DNA of 64,000 bases from Pandoraea sp. PE-S2T-3. GTDB lineage: Bacteria; Pseudomonadota; Gammaproteobacteria; Burkholderiales; Burkholderiaceae. Positions 25,841-34,900 of this stretch are shown in pieces (within the stretch, counting starts at the first letter, position 1; every line of letters starts with the position of its first letter). The stretch spans positions 186,001 to 250,000 of the forward strand of contig NZ_NGUQ01000033.1 of assembly GCF_002179965.1 (NCBI RefSeq), written 5' to 3'. A model generated the notes under the pieces. That model was not told the origin of the DNA, did no database searches, and saw only the letters and a list, made by a program, of their open reading frames with translations. A program made the translations under genes and the position numbers.

Positions 25841-26845
25841 TTACTGCATCGTCAGGGCACTAAAACCCGGGTCGATCAGCCGGGCATCGGCAAACCGGTG
25901 CAGCGATTCGAGGATGCGCGATTTATCGAGTCCGTCAGTAATGAACACCAGTCGCGATGTCGACGATTCACCTTCGACTCGTGGCAAATGGCTTGGCGGA
26001 TAGACGCGATGACGCACGCCCTGCACCACCAGTTGCCCGGGTGTCGAGCGTATCGACAAGACGGATTTGAAACGCAGAATGCGGTCGCCGTGACGGTTGA
26101 GCAGCGCGGTGAGCCAGACCGAAAAGGTGGCCCAGTCCAGCGACGCGTCGAGCGCGGTAGAAAAGCTCTGCACGGAACTCGTGTGCACATGGCCCCCCGT
26201 CTGACGTGCTGGAACGGCGTCACCGATGGCCGTGGCTTGTCCCGGTGCAAACAGCCGATCGGGCACTTCGCTGGTCATGATGGCGCAGGCCGGATTGACG
26301 GCACGCACGGCGTCGACGAGCGTGCTCAAGTGGCTCTCGTCGAGTAAATCGGTCTTGGTGAGTGCGACGCGATCGGCCGCGGCAAGTTGCGCCGCCGCTT
26401 CGGGAAATCGCGCCAGCGACTCAATCCCTTCCAAGGCGTCGAACGTCGTGATACACGCGCCGACGCGCAGGTATTCGTCGAGGTTCTCGTCGGACAGCAC
26501 CGTCCCCAAGATGGGGCCCGGGTCGGCCAGACCGCTGGTCTCGATGATGATGCGTTCCAGTTCGGGCAGTTCACCGCGCGCACGACGGGTCAGCACGTTC
26601 AGCAGCGTCTCGCGCAGGTCGTCGTGTACCGTGCAGCACAGGCAACCGTTGGCGATGGTCGCAATCTCCGAATTGAGGTGCAACGTCAGGCGGTCGTCGA
26701 TCGACTCGCGCCCGAACTCGTTGATGATGACCAACGTCGAGGCGGGCGGCCGTTGCGCCAGAAAACGCTTGAGCAGTGTGGTTTTGCCACTGCCGAGAAA
26801 GCCCGTGACGATATTCAGTTCGAGACGCGGTACGAGTCTGACCAT
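25841..26845 (-). CDS. COG0523 (CobW/YeiR-like) GTPase, putative metallochaperone
   Basis: A 334-residue G3E-family GTPase. Walker A is GFLGSGKTT near residues 15-23, the CxCC metal-binding motif is NGCLCCTV, and the guanine-specificity region is TKTD. The C-terminal CobW_C domain follows. Such proteins insert or deliver metals, usually zinc, cobalt or iron. The chosen start (26845, MVRLVPRLELN) overlaps the preceding small gene by 31 nt. The operon with a GntR regulator, divergent from a metal-dependent amidohydrolase, suggests that this GTPase serves that enzyme. Confidence 0.87.
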   Translation of the reverse strand: MVRLVPRLELNIVTGFLGSGKTTLLKRFLAQRPPASTLVIINEFGRESIDDRLTLHLNSEIATIANGCLCCTVHDDLRETLLNVLTRRARGELPELERIIIETSGLADPGPILGTVLSDENLDEYLRVGACITTFDALEGIESLARFPEAAAQLAAADRVALTKTDLLDESHLSTLVDAVRAVNPACAIMTSEVPDRLFAPGQATAIGDAVPARQTGGHVHTSSVQSFSTALDASLDWATFSVWLTALLNRHGDRILRFKSVLSIRSTPGQLVVQGVRHRVYPPSHLPRVEGESSTSRLVFITDGLDKSRILESLHRFADARLIDPGFSALTMQ

Positions 26846-27162
26846 GACGATTGCGCGACCGTGAAGTCGCCCTCCAGAGGATCGATGAGGGTGTGGCCCA
26901 GACGCTCGGCAACACGCCATAACGACGACAAGTCGGAAGCCAGCTGACGGCGGCCGCTAACGTCTTCCACGCTGTACGATTCGCCGTCCCAGTCTTCGGC
27001 TTTCAAGCCGTGCGGGCGCAGAATTCGGTTGATCAGCCGCAGCCGGCGAGCGCGCTCGCTGCGATTCTCCAGAATGCCGGCGGCAACGGAGTGCTGGCCC
27101 ATCGGGTCGGCGGCGTCCGTCCAATGCTCACTCACGCCAAAGACGGCGCACACTTCGCACAT
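26815..27162 (-). CDS. Small conserved-looking protein with N-terminal CxxC
   Basis: A 115-residue soluble protein beginning MCEVCAVFGVSEHW, so it carries a CxxC pair at residues 2-5. The middle is Arg-rich (ENRSERARRLRLINRIL), followed by an acidic stretch. GGAGGG lies 8 nt before the ATG. It is one nucleotide after the GntR stop and overlaps the GTPase start, so all three are one operon. I do not recognise a named family. The Cys pair and the neighbouring metallochaperone suggest metal handling, which is inference only. Confidence 0.7.
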   Translation of the reverse strand: MCEVCAVFGVSEHWTDAADPMGQHSVAAGILENRSERARRLRLINRILRPHGLKAEDWDGESYSVEDVSGRRQLASDLSSLWRVAERLGHTLIDPLEGDFTVAQSSWSDSYRVSN

Positions 27163-27163
27163 T

Positions 27164-27937
27164 TCAGATCCCTCCGGTAAGCCCCGGTACATTCGCCAGC
27201 GTGCCCACGGCCATGCTGCCCAGCGCACTCAGCGAGATGTACTCGGTCACGCGTTTGCGCGCGAGATTGGTGTGGGAGGCAGCGAGCTGGTCCGCCCGCT
27301 CGGCGTCCCGCACACGAATGGCGTCCAGAATCTCGCGGTGCTCTTCCAGAATCCTGTTCAGATGCGCCTGCCGGGCCTCTTGCGTCGGGAACGTCTCGTA
27401 GCTCATCGCCAGCCGCGCGATCCGCAAATTTTCGGTGAGCAGATTGGCGTAGATCTTGGCGAGCACCCGATTGCCGCAGGCGTTACCGATGGCCAGATGC
27501 AACTCCCAGTTGCCATCGATCATGCCGTTGACGTCTTCCTTCTCATGCGCTTGCTCGAACGCGACGACCAGTGCCTCGATGCGAACCAGATCGGCGGGCG
27601 TACGCCGTAGCGCCGCCAGTCGTGTGGTGGCGCGTTGCGTCAACTCGAACGCCTCCAGATGCTCCTGCAACTGCGGGATGTCCATCGACGAAACGCGCGC
27701 CCCCCGATTCGGCAGCAACGAGATCAGCCCCTCTGCGGCCAGACGAATCATCGCTTCGCGCAGCGGCGTGCGTGAAATGCCCAGTTCATCGACAAGCGCC
27801 TGCTCGTCGATGTCGTCGCCGGGATGCATTTCGAGCGAGACGATGCGATCGCGCAGCAACTGATAGGCCTTGGAAGCCCCGGAACCCTTGACGTGTTTGG
27901 TCGCCGCGTCTTGAGCGGCCTCTGCTTTCTTGCGCAT
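27164..27937 (-). CDS. GntR-family (FCD subgroup) transcriptional regulator
   Basis: A 257-residue regulator with an N-terminal winged HTH (about 25-90: DELGISRTPLREAMIRLAAEG) and an all-helical FCD effector domain (about 110-235) with the conserved His/Asp ligand pattern. The ATG at 27937 is chosen because upstream in-frame sequence overlaps the divergent promoter and amidohydrolase gene. The perfect palindrome at 28005-28028 between it and the amidohydrolase gene is the likely operator, controlling both directions. Confidence 0.9.
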   Translation of the reverse strand: MRKKAEAAQDAATKHVKGSGASKAYQLLRDRIVSLEMHPGDDIDEQALVDELGISRTPLREAMIRLAAEGLISLLPNRGARVSSMDIPQLQEHLEAFELTQRATTRLAALRRTPADLVRIEALVVAFEQAHEKEDVNGMIDGNWELHLAIGNACGNRVLAKIYANLLTENLRIARLAMSYETFPTQEARQAHLNRILEEHREILDAIRVRDAERADQLAASHTNLARKRVTEYISLSALGSMAVGTLANVPGLTGGI

Positions 27938-28004
27938 GGTGAGACGGGAAGTGATCGATTGGCAGCCAGTGTAGCGAACAATCCCCACTTGACACAATAT
28001 TTTT

Positions 28005-28028
28005 ATACACAAACAATTTGTTGTGTAT
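28005..28028. promoter_or_regulatory. Probable GntR operator
   Basis: ATACACAA-N8-TTGTGTAT is a perfect 8-bp inverted repeat in the 115-bp divergent gap, 24 bp before the amidohydrolase start. Further partial copies (ACACAATAT at 27992 and GTGTATTTT at 28034) flank it. Confidence 0.75.
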
Positions 28029-28052
28029 TTACCGTGTATTTTGGAGATTGAG

Positions 28053-29450
28053 ATGAACGAACAACCCATGGACCTGGTGATCAGGCGCGGCCGAGTGCAC
28101 ACGCCAGAGGGGTTCTCGACACTGAACATCGGCATACGGGGCGGGAAAATCGTGGCGTTGACGGACGACGCGAACACGCCCCCGGCGCTGCGAACCATCG
28201 ACGCGAATGGTCTGGATGTGCTGCCGGGACTGTGGCACGTGCATTGCCACTTTCGCGAGCCGGGGCACACGTATAAAGAGGATTTCACGTCGGGCACGAC
28301 GGCTGCGGCAGCCGGCGGGATTACGTTCTGCATCGACATGACGAACAACGATCCGCACCCGACGACACTCGAGTCGTTCATGCTCAAGCGCGAAACCATC
28401 GCGCCGAAAGCGCTGGTCGACTATGCGTTGTACGGCGGAGGTCTGTATCCGAAGACGGTCGAGGCGCTGGCCGAGGCCGGGGCAATTGGCATCAAGGTGT
28501 TCAACACCCGGCACGTGAAAGAGGTGTATCCGTACATTTCCGAGTTGGGCGTGGTCGATCACGGCATCCTGCATGAACTGTACGAAGCGGTCGCCGACAA
28601 GGGGCTGATCTGTGCCGTACATCACGACGACAGCGAGTGGTGCAAACGCCTGACGTTTCGCGATTACATCAATCCGGGGAAGACCAGCAATCGTGACTAC
28701 ATGGAGGCGTACGAGCGCGGTTACATGTATGGCCACGGCATGGCGGCGGGCTTGGCGGCGTCGATTTATTACGCGCGGCTGACCGGTGTTCGTCTGCACG
28801 TTCTGCACATGGGGGTGATGCCGCCGGGGGCGAACGAACTGGTGAGACAGGCAAAGGCACAGGGGCAGGACATCTCCGGCGAGATGGAGTCTGCGACGCT
28901 GTTCATGACGCGTGCGCAAGCGGAGAAGGTGGGGCCGGGCGCCTATGCGTGGGCGTACGCGCCGGAGAGCCATTGGGCGGCGGTTCGCGACGGCACGGCC
29001 GACATGCTGGTCGGCGAGCATGCGCCTCACACACTCGAAGAGATCACACCGGGCTGGCAGGACAACTTCTCGGTCCCGCTGGGCATTACGGGGGCGCAGG
29101 AATTCATTCCGCTGGTGCTCAATGCCGTGAACGAAGGAAAGTTGACGCTTCAGGATGTCGCGCGCCTTTGTGCCGAAGCGCCGGCCAAACGCTTTGGCCA
29201 GTACCCGAAGAAAGGCCGCATCCAGTGTGGCGCCGACGCCGATTTCACCATCGTCGACATGGCGCAAGCGCAAACGTTTACCGTTGCCGACATGCACACG
29301 AAAGCCGGGTACACCGCGTGGGAAGGCATTCGTACGACGGGTATGCCGGTCTACACCATCGTGCGCGGCGAGACGGTCATGGACCACGGCAAGATTGTCG
29401 GCACGCCGGGGCATGGCCAATTTCACCCGGGCACTGGCGCATCGGCCTGA
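28053..29450 (+). CDS. Dihydroorotase/allantoinase-family amidohydrolase
   Basis: A 465-residue cyclic amidohydrolase. The metal site motif HVHCHFREPG falls at residues 62-71, the probable carboxylated Lys is in GAIGIKVFN near residue 157, and later His/Asp ligands lie in HHDDSEW, LHVLHMG and VGEHAPHT. The reaction would be hydrolysis of a cyclic amide such as a hydantoin, dihydropyrimidine, allantoin or dihydroorotate; sequence alone does not choose. TTGGAGATTGAG provides the ribosome site. It is followed by an MFS carrier 88 bp on and divergent from the GntR-GTPase operon. It is not next to pyrimidine genes, so a catabolic role is more likely than de novo synthesis. Confidence 0.87.
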   Translation: MNEQPMDLVIRRGRVHTPEGFSTLNIGIRGGKIVALTDDANTPPALRTIDANGLDVLPGLWHVHCHFREPGHTYKEDFTSGTTAAAAGGITFCIDMTNNDPHPTTLESFMLKRETIAPKALVDYALYGGGLYPKTVEALAEAGAIGIKVFNTRHVKEVYPYISELGVVDHGILHELYEAVADKGLICAVHHDDSEWCKRLTFRDYINPGKTSNRDYMEAYERGYMYGHGMAAGLAASIYYARLTGVRLHVLHMGVMPPGANELVRQAKAQGQDISGEMESATLFMTRAQAEKVGPGAYAWAYAPESHWAAVRDGTADMLVGEHAPHTLEEITPGWQDNFSVPLGITGAQEFIPLVLNAVNEGKLTLQDVARLCAEAPAKRFGQYPKKGRIQCGADADFTIVDMAQAQTFTVADMHTKAGYTAWEGIRTTGMPVYTIVRGETVMDHGKIVGTPGHGQFHPGTGASA

Positions 29451-29538
29451 CACGAATCGACGTGACGCGAATCGACGCAGCGATTCCCCATGACAACGGT
29501 GCCGGCGCGCAGGCCGGCACCCACAGACAGACCAGAAC

Positions 29539-31023
29539 ATGACGACTTCTCAATTCGACGCTCGCCAGACCGGCGATGCCGGCCGGATCTCCGGTAGCGG
29601 TGCTGCCCCGGGCTCCGGCGCATCGACGGCCACCGCAACTTCAATGCCGACGCATTCGGTACTGACTCAGCAGGACATTGCCCGACGGCTCGACCGCTTG
29701 CCGGTGTCGCGCTTTCATCTGACGGTGCTTGTCGTTGCAGCGCTCTCGTTGTTTTTCGATACGCTCGACACCGTCATCACCGGCTTCGTGCTGGCCACGT
29801 TGCGGCCGCTGTGGGGTTTCGACGCCGCGACGATCGGAGTGATTTCCGCCATTGGGCTAGGCGGCTATCTCGTGGGGTCCGCGATGGCCGGTTTCGCGGC
29901 CGACCGGTTCGGGCGCAAACGGATGATCATGCTCACGCTGGTGCTGTATTCGCTGTTTTCCGCATCGCGCGGGTTAGCGAACGACGTGTGGTCGTTTGCG
30001 GCGCTGAACTTCTTTACGTGGTTGTTCGTGGGTGCGGAGAGCTCGATCGTCCCGGCGTATCTGGCCGAACTCTGGCCGACGCGCGTGCGCGGCAAATTGG
30101 GCGGCTGGATGATGGGCTTCTTTGCGTTGGGCATTGCAGTGTCGCCGCTCTGGGCATTGAACATCATTCCGCATTGGGGCTGGCGCGCCGCCCTCTTCCT
30201 GACGCTGCCGTTTGCCGTCGTCGTCGGCCTGATGCGCTCGGGTCTGCCCGAGTCGCCCCGATGGTTGTTGCTTCACGGACGAGCGGCCGAAGCCGAGGCC
30301 GTGCTCGCGTCGATCGAGCAACGTGTTGGGCGGCAGTTGCCCGAGGATGCTGAGGTGACACCCGTTGCGGCTGCCGTTGCCGCCAAGCCGGCCAAGGTCT
30401 GGCGTGCCCGGGATTTGCTGAGCCCGCGCTTTCGCAAGGTGACACTGATGTTGTGGGCGGCGTGGTTTGCCGAATACGGCGTGCTCTATACGTTCATGAC
30501 CTTCGTGCCGACGCTGCTTGCCATGGAGGGCTTCAGCATCGTCAAGTCGTTCGAGTTCTCCATTGCGATCTACGCATCGGTGATCCCGGGGTATGTGTTC
30601 GGCGGCTACGTGGTCGATTGGCTCGACCGCAAGCCGACGGCCATTCTCGCCTTCATCGGCACCGCAATTTTCGGCACGTTGTTCGGATTGTCGACGACAT
30701 CGGGGGCGCTCATGGCGTTCGGCGGACTGACGGCATTCTGCCTCGCCCTTGGCTCGACAGCGATCTACAGCTACACGCCGGAGCTGTATCCGACGGAGAT
30801 TCGTGCGACGGGGATGGGGCTGGCGTCAGCTTGGGGGCGAGCCGGAGCGATTCTGTTGCTGCTGGTCTTCGGCGTGTTCGCCGTGCTCAAAGGCAAACTG
30901 TTCGTGTTCATCATCAGCGACGTCATCCTGCTGGTGGCAGCGATTTGCATCGCGCTTTACGGCCCGTCGACCAAAGGAAGGTCGCTGGAAGATGCATCGA
31001 CCGGGGCGTTGCCGGAGAGATGA
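29539..31023 (+). CDS. Major facilitator superfamily transporter
   Basis: A 494-residue MFS carrier of the sugar/aromatic-acid porter type. It has a non-conserved 50-residue N-terminal tail rich in Gly, Ala and Thr, then 12 helices. Signature segments are DTLDTVITGFVLATL in helix 1, GFAADRFGRKRMIM between helices 2 and 3, PESPRWLLLHGRA in the central loop, and YTPELYPTEIRATGMG near helix 11. It probably imports the substrate of the amidohydrolase upstream. It ends the operon at a strong terminator. Confidence 0.87.
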   Translation: MTTSQFDARQTGDAGRISGSGAAPGSGASTATATSMPTHSVLTQQDIARRLDRLPVSRFHLTVLVVAALSLFFDTLDTVITGFVLATLRPLWGFDAATIGVISAIGLGGYLVGSAMAGFAADRFGRKRMIMLTLVLYSLFSASRGLANDVWSFAALNFFTWLFVGAESSIVPAYLAELWPTRVRGKLGGWMMGFFALGIAVSPLWALNIIPHWGWRAALFLTLPFAVVVGLMRSGLPESPRWLLLHGRAAEAEAVLASIEQRVGRQLPEDAEVTPVAAAVAAKPAKVWRARDLLSPRFRKVTLMLWAAWFAEYGVLYTFMTFVPTLLAMEGFSIVKSFEFSIAIYASVIPGYVFGGYVVDWLDRKPTAILAFIGTAIFGTLFGLSTTSGALMAFGGLTAFCLALGSTAIYSYTPELYPTEIRATGMGLASAWGRAGAILLLLVFGVFAVLKGKLFVFIISDVILLVAAICIALYGPSTKGRSLEDASTGALPER

Positions 31024-31028
31024 TAGTC

Positions 31029-31064
31029 AGGGTTGCGAGGGCGAAACGCCTCGCAACCCTTTTT
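31029..31064 (+). terminator. Rho-independent terminator after the MFS gene
   Basis: A perfect 12-bp stem, AGGGTTGCGAGG with CCTCGCAACCCT, an 8-nt loop and a run of T. It lies 6 bp after the MFS stop and faces the convergent lipoprotein gene. Confidence 0.9.
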
Positions 31065-31088
31065 GTTTCGTGTCGTGATGCAGACGAA

Positions 31089-31619
31089 TTAACGCGTCGT
31101 CATGCCGGGAGGCGGCTGAACACGTTGAATTGTGTTTACCGTCACACCCGCGATGGTGGCAATGCCGTTGGCCACATCCGAACCGACGTTCTGTGCGACC
31201 AAATCGATCCCGTTGATACTGCTGCGCGCCGAATCTTCAACCGTATAGGTCTTTCCCGACACGTCCACTCGGGCTTTAATGCGATCGCTTTCCCCGAGAA
31301 CGCCGAGCAACACGCGCGCGGCAGCCGAGCGGGCGTTGTACTCCTGTACCGTGACCTTTACCGGGACGCCAGCCGACGACACCACCATCCCGTTCTTTTC
31401 GGCTTGTGTTTTGAACGCTTGAATCATGCCCGCCTTCACCGCGTCGGCGATGTCGAGACCATTCGATTCAATGGTCGGCACCGCCACCCCCTGCTTCAAC
31501 GACGCCACAAGCGCCGGGTCGGCCGAGCGGACGAGATCGGGATTCGACGTTGAAGCGCACCCCGTAAGTGCAAGCAGCAGACTGACAATCGCGACGTTAG
31601 AGAGATTACGAACCTTCAT
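31089..31619 (-). CDS. Putative lipoprotein
   Basis: A 176-residue protein with a lipoprotein signal (LLLALTGC, lipidated Cys near residue 21). Residues 40-176 form a mixed domain ending RVQPPPGMTTR. It resembles small outer-membrane lipoproteins of the YajG/DUF4410 type, but I cannot assign it with confidence. It lies 368 bp downstream of the giant adhesin gene on the same strand and may belong to the same locus or be independent. Confidence 0.7.
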   Translation of the reverse strand: MKVRNLSNVAIVSLLLALTGCASTSNPDLVRSADPALVASLKQGVAVPTIESNGLDIADAVKAGMIQAFKTQAEKNGMVVSSAGVPVKVTVQEYNARSAAARVLLGVLGESDRIKARVDVSGKTYTVEDSARSSINGIDLVAQNVGSDVANGIATIAGVTVNTIQRVQPPPGMTTR

Positions 31620-31987
31620 GTTATTGATTATCCTGGTCGATTAAATTTGTATTACTTAACAACCGGAAGCCGCCAACGCATGGGACGTGAGACGCCACAC
31701 GCCGGCTTTCCCCGCAACGCAGTTCGTGCGCCGACTGTTGCTGAATGTCAGCAGTACGCACGATCCGCAGCGCGCTCCGGATTCTCAGCCAGCAAGAACT
31801 GGCTCAGACAGGGCTTTACGGAAGGACATCGACATTTCTTTAATCGAAAGGACCAGATTTTCTCCGAAACTTAGCCGCTCGCGCTTGCCCACGCGGCTCA
31901 GAATAAAGTCGAGGCGGCGCACCACCGCACAGACCGGCTTAAACAGCACCGCCTGTGTTGGATGACGGCGCCGGGGCCTCATACCAC
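31620..31987. other. 368-bp gap between the adhesin and lipoprotein genes
   Basis: No gene is well supported here. A 65-codon open frame starts at an ATG (31982, minus) overlapping the adhesin stop, but has no ribosome site or recognisable sequence. The AT-rich part near 31620-31665 probably holds the lipoprotein promoter. Confidence 0.4.
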
Positions 31988-34900
31988 TCAATGCGTGTTC
32001 AGCGCCCGACGCTCCTCATCGGTCAGCCGCGCGAGTTGACGCGGATCGAGACGACTCCCGCTGCCGACCAGTTGCAGAAGACTCGACCGGTCGTAACCAA
32101 GCGTGCCCTGTACGCGAGATCCGGCAGGCGTGTCACTGCCCCCGGTGCCGTCGGTAGCGCCGCCCCCGGTGCTCAACATCCGCACCGAGAAGATCGACGG
32201 TGTGTTCTGGCGTTGCGCGACACGCTCGCGCGCCATGGCATCCTGCGCGGCCGACGCTGCCTGCGCCGCCGTCGCGCTCGCATTGGTGAGCGCACCGACG
32301 TTGACGGCCGCCACAATCGGCAAGCCCGTCGACTTGCCCTGCACCTGCACGTTGGCGGCATTCACGACCGCGAGCGCAGCGAAGTTGACGTTCCCCGACA
32401 CGCGCACGCCCGCCTCCCCTGCATCGATCGTGCCCAGCGGTGCCACGAGGTCGACGTCACCCGGCGGCACTTCCGGCAACGGTGCGAGCGTGGCAATGCC
32501 GGCTCCGCTCGACGGCACCGAGGGCGACAACGTCACGTTGCCACTGTCGTCGTACACGCGCTTGGGCGGTGTGTAGAGCACCGTTGTCTTCGCGCCGCGG
32601 CCGGCGTTGATGTCGCCCTGCGCCGACCACGCCTGAATGCTGCCGCCGAAGGTCGTCAGCACCCGTGACAGCCCGAGCAGAATGCTGTCGCGGCTGTAGA
32701 ACTGAATATCGCCATCGCCCTGCGTGACGACACCCGCCACCGCGCCCGGTGTCACGCCTTCCACACCGACGAGCGTGCGCCCGCCCGGATTCAGCATCTG
32801 GATATCACCGCCGAAGTTGGTGCGTACCGTGGCGTCGGTCGTCACGGGCACGGGCTTGCCGTTGACCGTCGTCGATCCGGTGACGCTGCTAAACAGCGTG
32901 ATCGCACCGTTGTAGTTCACTGCATTGCCCTGCGCATCGCTCGTGGGGAACAGCGTGGCGATGGCCTCGCGGCCGCGCAGATAGCTGCCGTAGCGCGGAC
33001 TCGACGTGTCGTTGTACTCGCGACCACCCAACAGCAATTCCTTGAAATAGACCTGACGCACGAACACGCCTTGCTGGGTCTGCGGCAACGCGAGGAAGTA
33101 AGCCAGCGCGTCCGATGCCTTGCCATCGTAGCCAAATCGGCTTTTGAGCCATGCCAGCAGTTCATCGCCGTAGGCGTGAACCACCTTGCCGCTGTCGGCC
33201 AGCGGTGAGCCGCTCGCCAATTGATTGACCGGGTCGAAATAAAGCCGTGCGAAGCGCGAGTAGTCCGGGCCATTGGCCCCGACGCCAGCCAGCACGGAAA
33301 TCCCCGCGCCGCCGTTTGTATTGGATGGATGCGTGACGTCGCCGATGCTTTGCAACTGACCGTAGAAGCCCTGATACACGTTGCGCCCGGCCTGAATCTG
33401 TAGCAATCCCGGCCCGACGATGCTCGCCGATTGATAGATGATGTCGCGCCCCGCCTTCATCATCGAGACGTCGCTGTCTGACTGATTCAGGAAGGTGCTC
33501 GGCAACGTGCCGGTGCCCACGATGTCGCGTCCCGCGATCACCTCGAACGGCTTCGCGGCGACAAACCACTGCGCATGGCTCGGCGTAAATCCACTCGACC
33601 CGACCCGAAAAACCGAGTTGGAAAGGCCGATCTGCAAGTCATCGATGTCGATACCTGCGTAGATCCGGGCCGGCGTCGCATCCTGCGCATGCAGACTGCC
33701 GGACGGATAATCCTCGCCGAACGCGAGCGGGCTGTTGTCGTTGAGACGCATCGCAGCGTTCACGCTGGCATTTGTCCGGGTGTTGGGATTGAAGCCCCGC
33801 ATCGTCGAAAAGAGCGGATGACCCGGTGTTGCCACGCTCGCCATATCGGCACCCGACATGGCAATCGACGAGCCGCCACCGTAGATCGAGCCGGCCGCAA
33901 GCACCTGAAGCTGTCCGATCGGCGACGGCATCAACTCGATCGTCTGCCCTTCGCTAAAGCGCACGTCGCCGTTCAGCGCCGCAGCGCTCAGGCTCCCAGG
34001 GTAAAAGCCCGTGGAGTTCTGCAACTCGCCGCCACCGCCGCCCGAGAGCGGCGCAACATCGCCGCCCGCCGATAACAGGCGAATGCCGGTCGACGGCGTC
34101 CAGAGGGTGTACTTCGTGAAGCCCCCTTTCGTGACCGACGCAGAGGCGCCCGTTCCGGATGTCGTGAAATAGCCGCCCCCCACATCGGTGAAGACCGCCA
34201 TCCCGGGGTCACTCGCGCCGGCAAGCACCAGATCGCCTCGCGACACGACGCTCGCCGAGCCATCTCCGGTCACCAACGTCGGTCCTGGCGCGCGCGAGGT
34301 CAGCTTGATCGCATTGGGATCGAAGGCGCGCGGGTCATAGGTGGTCCAGGAAACGCCCCCCGATTGCGTGACGATGGCACCGACCGCGCCGGCCTCGACC
34401 GAGGTATCGCCACGCAACGCCGTCAACGAACCGAAATAGTCCCGCCGGAAGGTGCTGACGGCCACCGGATCGGCGTCGTTGAGCCGCCCCCCGACTTTCA
34501 GCGTGATGTCACCGCCGCCGGTCTGCACGAGTGTGCCGTCGGCAAGCACGCGCCCGGTCGATGCCACGGCCAGATCCAGACCGTTCGACGTCAACCCTCC
34601 CGGTGCGGCAGACGCCACCCCGGCGTCGCGCCCGGCGATGACGGTCAGGTTGCCGCCGCCAAGCGTCCCGATACCCTGGAAGCCGATCAGTTGCAGACCG
34701 TTCGCGTTAGGGTCCGTCTTCGCGAGCGAGCCGAAGTTGATCGACCACGCAGCCGGGTCCGTCGTCACACCCCCGCCGCCCTGCCGGTTGAGCCAATTGC
34801 CCACCAGATTGCTGTTCACATAACGCAGGGGATTGTTGGTCAACTGGATGTTGCCGCGCACGTCTTGCTGCGCTGTGAGCAACACGTCGCCGCCATGCTC

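Noticed and set aside
31785-31991. Small minus-strand frame overlapping the adhesin stop
   Set aside because: Only a TTG or an unsupported ATG start, no ribosome site, and no recognisable sequence; kept only as a note in the gap entry.
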